A stretch of DNA of 64,000 nt. Origin: Coenobita brevimanus. Lineage: Eukaryota > Arthropoda > Malacostraca > Decapoda > Coenobitidae. The stretch's first letter is position 1; the number at the start of each line of letters is the position of its first letter. Made by a program: the position numbers and the translations under genes. The notes beneath the pieces are model-generated. The model was not told the origin of the DNA. It worked only from the letters and a program-made list of their open reading frames with translations, and did no database searches. Location of the stretch: positions 26,881,966 through 26,945,965 of the forward strand of contig CM064657.1 of assembly GCA_032717465.1 (NCBI GenBank), read 5' to 3'. Shown in pieces: positions 62,985-64,000 of the stretch.

Positions 62985-63190
62985 AAATCACTTGCGAATC
63001 AGATGACGCAAGTTACTAGTTTTATTTTGCTACAGCCAAACGATTTCATTTCGCTAAGACCTCCCTTACTGCCTGGGTCAATGAAGGCTGTACCTAATCC
63101 CTGTGTTTCGATAGGTCAACCCAAAGCTGAGTGAAACTGCTTGGTGGTAGCAAAAATTCAAATAATACGTCAACTGATACAAGCAGTTAA
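62985..63190. mobile_element. TTAA-family foldback, near complete
   Basis: The right end CAACTGATACAAGCAGTTAA closes on TTAA at 63187-63190. The left end AATCACTTGCGAATCAG has lost TTAA. Inner pairs are TTTTGCTACAGCCAAACG with CTTGGTGGTAGCAAAAA, and ATTTCATTTCGCT with AGCTGAGTGAAACT. The centre has AATGAAGGCTGTACCTAATC. About 206 bp. Confidence 0.7.
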
Positions 63191-63191
63191 G

Positions 63192-63283
63192 GTTAGCAGG
63201 GTGTGGTGTCACCGATTAGCAAGGTGTAGCATCACCGGTTAGCATGGTGTGACATCACTGGTTAGCAGGTTGTGACGTCACCG
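63192..63283. repeat. 23-bp minisatellite, 4 copies
   Basis: Units GTTAGCAGGGTGTGGTGTCA + CCG start at 63192, 63215, 63238 and 63261, exactly 23 bases apart, with a few substitutions each. It begins two bases after the adjacent foldback. Confidence 0.93.
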
Positions 63284-64000
63284 CAGTACATTACCGAGAC
63301 ACAGTAAGGGTCAAAAGTTTCCCTACTATTCCAATAAGACAACTTCACACTTAGGGTATGTCCATCACTTTCTTCCCCAATTCACCATATCAAAGATAAT
63401 CATTTATGGATATACAGACACACCAAGCTCGATCAACGTAGGAATATCAGCCTGCAGAGGTAAGTGGATAGCCGAAGAGGTGAAATGATAGGTGAACACT
63501 TGTCTTCGACTGTATTTCTTAAAACAATCATGATATTTTTTCACGATCGACCGAGTTAGCTGAAACACAGAGCGAAATATTTAACCCTTTAACCCCATCA
63601 ATGAAACACATTTCCCTTATAACCCTAAAAGAGAGCGAATTATGTAACACTAACTCCATCATTAAAACAGACTTGCCCTTAACTGTGTGGAATCTGTGGC
63701 TGTGGGAAGAAGCAAAGGTCTCTAACTACAAAGGTGGCATTCCAACCCAGTTAATCATCAGTGATTCTTTGCAAGATCTCGTTAGGTTTCGACACAATTC
63801 GGGAAGGTAGCAGAGAAATTACTGATCTCTCCTGCACTGTCAACCAGAAAAGTATAGGCCCTCTTACAGCATGCATCATTCTGAAACATGGACGAAGCAC
63901 TGTGATATATAGGTCAACCTGTGATTCCAAGTACAAATAGGAGTATTGTCCTTGGTTTTTATTTCTACTCTACACTGCATAACAACGTCACACAGAAACT
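63284..64000. other. Unique DNA to window end
   Basis: TTAACCCTTTAACCCCATC at about 63581 resembles a TTAA-family end, without a recognisable body. Short ORFs at 63601-63810 and 63751-63936 lack domains. Confidence 0.45.

Noticed and set aside
63575..63620. Start of another TTAA foldback (TTAACCCTTTAACCCC)
   Set aside because: No core block or right arm follows, and CCTTTAACCC could arise by chance or from another repeat.

Overview
This 64-kb window looks like gene-poor intergenic DNA from an animal genome, most likely an arthropod and probably a decapod crustacean (shrimp, crab or relative). That placement is inferred from very dense, very long microsatellites ((TG)n, (AT)n, (GA)n), 3' remnants of RTE-like and CR1/jockey-like non-LTR retrotransposons, many short foldback elements, tRNA-derived SINE heads and a TTAGG-like foldback. 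I found no intact protein-coding gene, rRNA, canonical tRNA, CRISPR array or bacterial-style operon. Nearly all long ORFs are translations of simple repeats or purine/pyrimidine-biased DNA. One ORF of 156 codons on the minus strand (46694-47164) has ordinary amino-acid composition and could be an unrecognised exon or retrocopy.

Layout. 1-5.1 kb: unique DNA, two foldback elements ending in TTAA, tRNA-like sequences and a three-copy repeat wrapped around (AT)n(GA)n. 5.1-14.1 kb: diverged tandem arrays (about 80 bp, 33 bp, 22-24 bp and 62 bp units) and pyrimidine-rich tracts. 14.1-24.8 kb: mostly unique AT-rich DNA with microsatellites, paired nuclear-receptor-like half-sites at 15.5 kb, a hAT-type MITE with an 8-bp target duplication at 18.9 kb, CAC/CAT-rich DNA, a strong hairpin at 23.25 kb and a decayed RTE-like fragment. 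24.85-35 kb: a 505-bp pure (TG)n followed by about 9.5 kb that is strongly purine- or G-rich on the plus strand, with several minisatellites and a CR1/jockey-like fragment. 35-43 kb: TTAA foldbacks, two copies of a roughly 500-bp composite element with a tRNA-like core, a GC-rich foldback and a 24-bp minisatellite. 43.4-44.7 kb: a second purine tract. 45-50.8 kb: the orphan ORF, SINE heads and a third composite copy. 50.8-53.1 kb: a C-rich array, an 807-bp near-perfect palindrome and the best-preserved RTE-like 3' end. 53.1-64 kb: G-rich minisatellites, a G-quadruplex-like (GGGT)n, the fourth composite copy, a 343-bp TTAGG-like palindrome and further foldbacks.

The genes do not work together in any visible pathway, because none is intact. 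What the window does show is how this genome grows: non-autonomous foldback elements (at least four kinds), retroelement 3' ends and slippage-driven arrays repeatedly placed against one another. The strongest candidates for something not well described are the TTAA-ended foldback family (about 20 copies or fragments), the four-copy composite element, the 807-bp palindrome and the TTAGG-like foldback.
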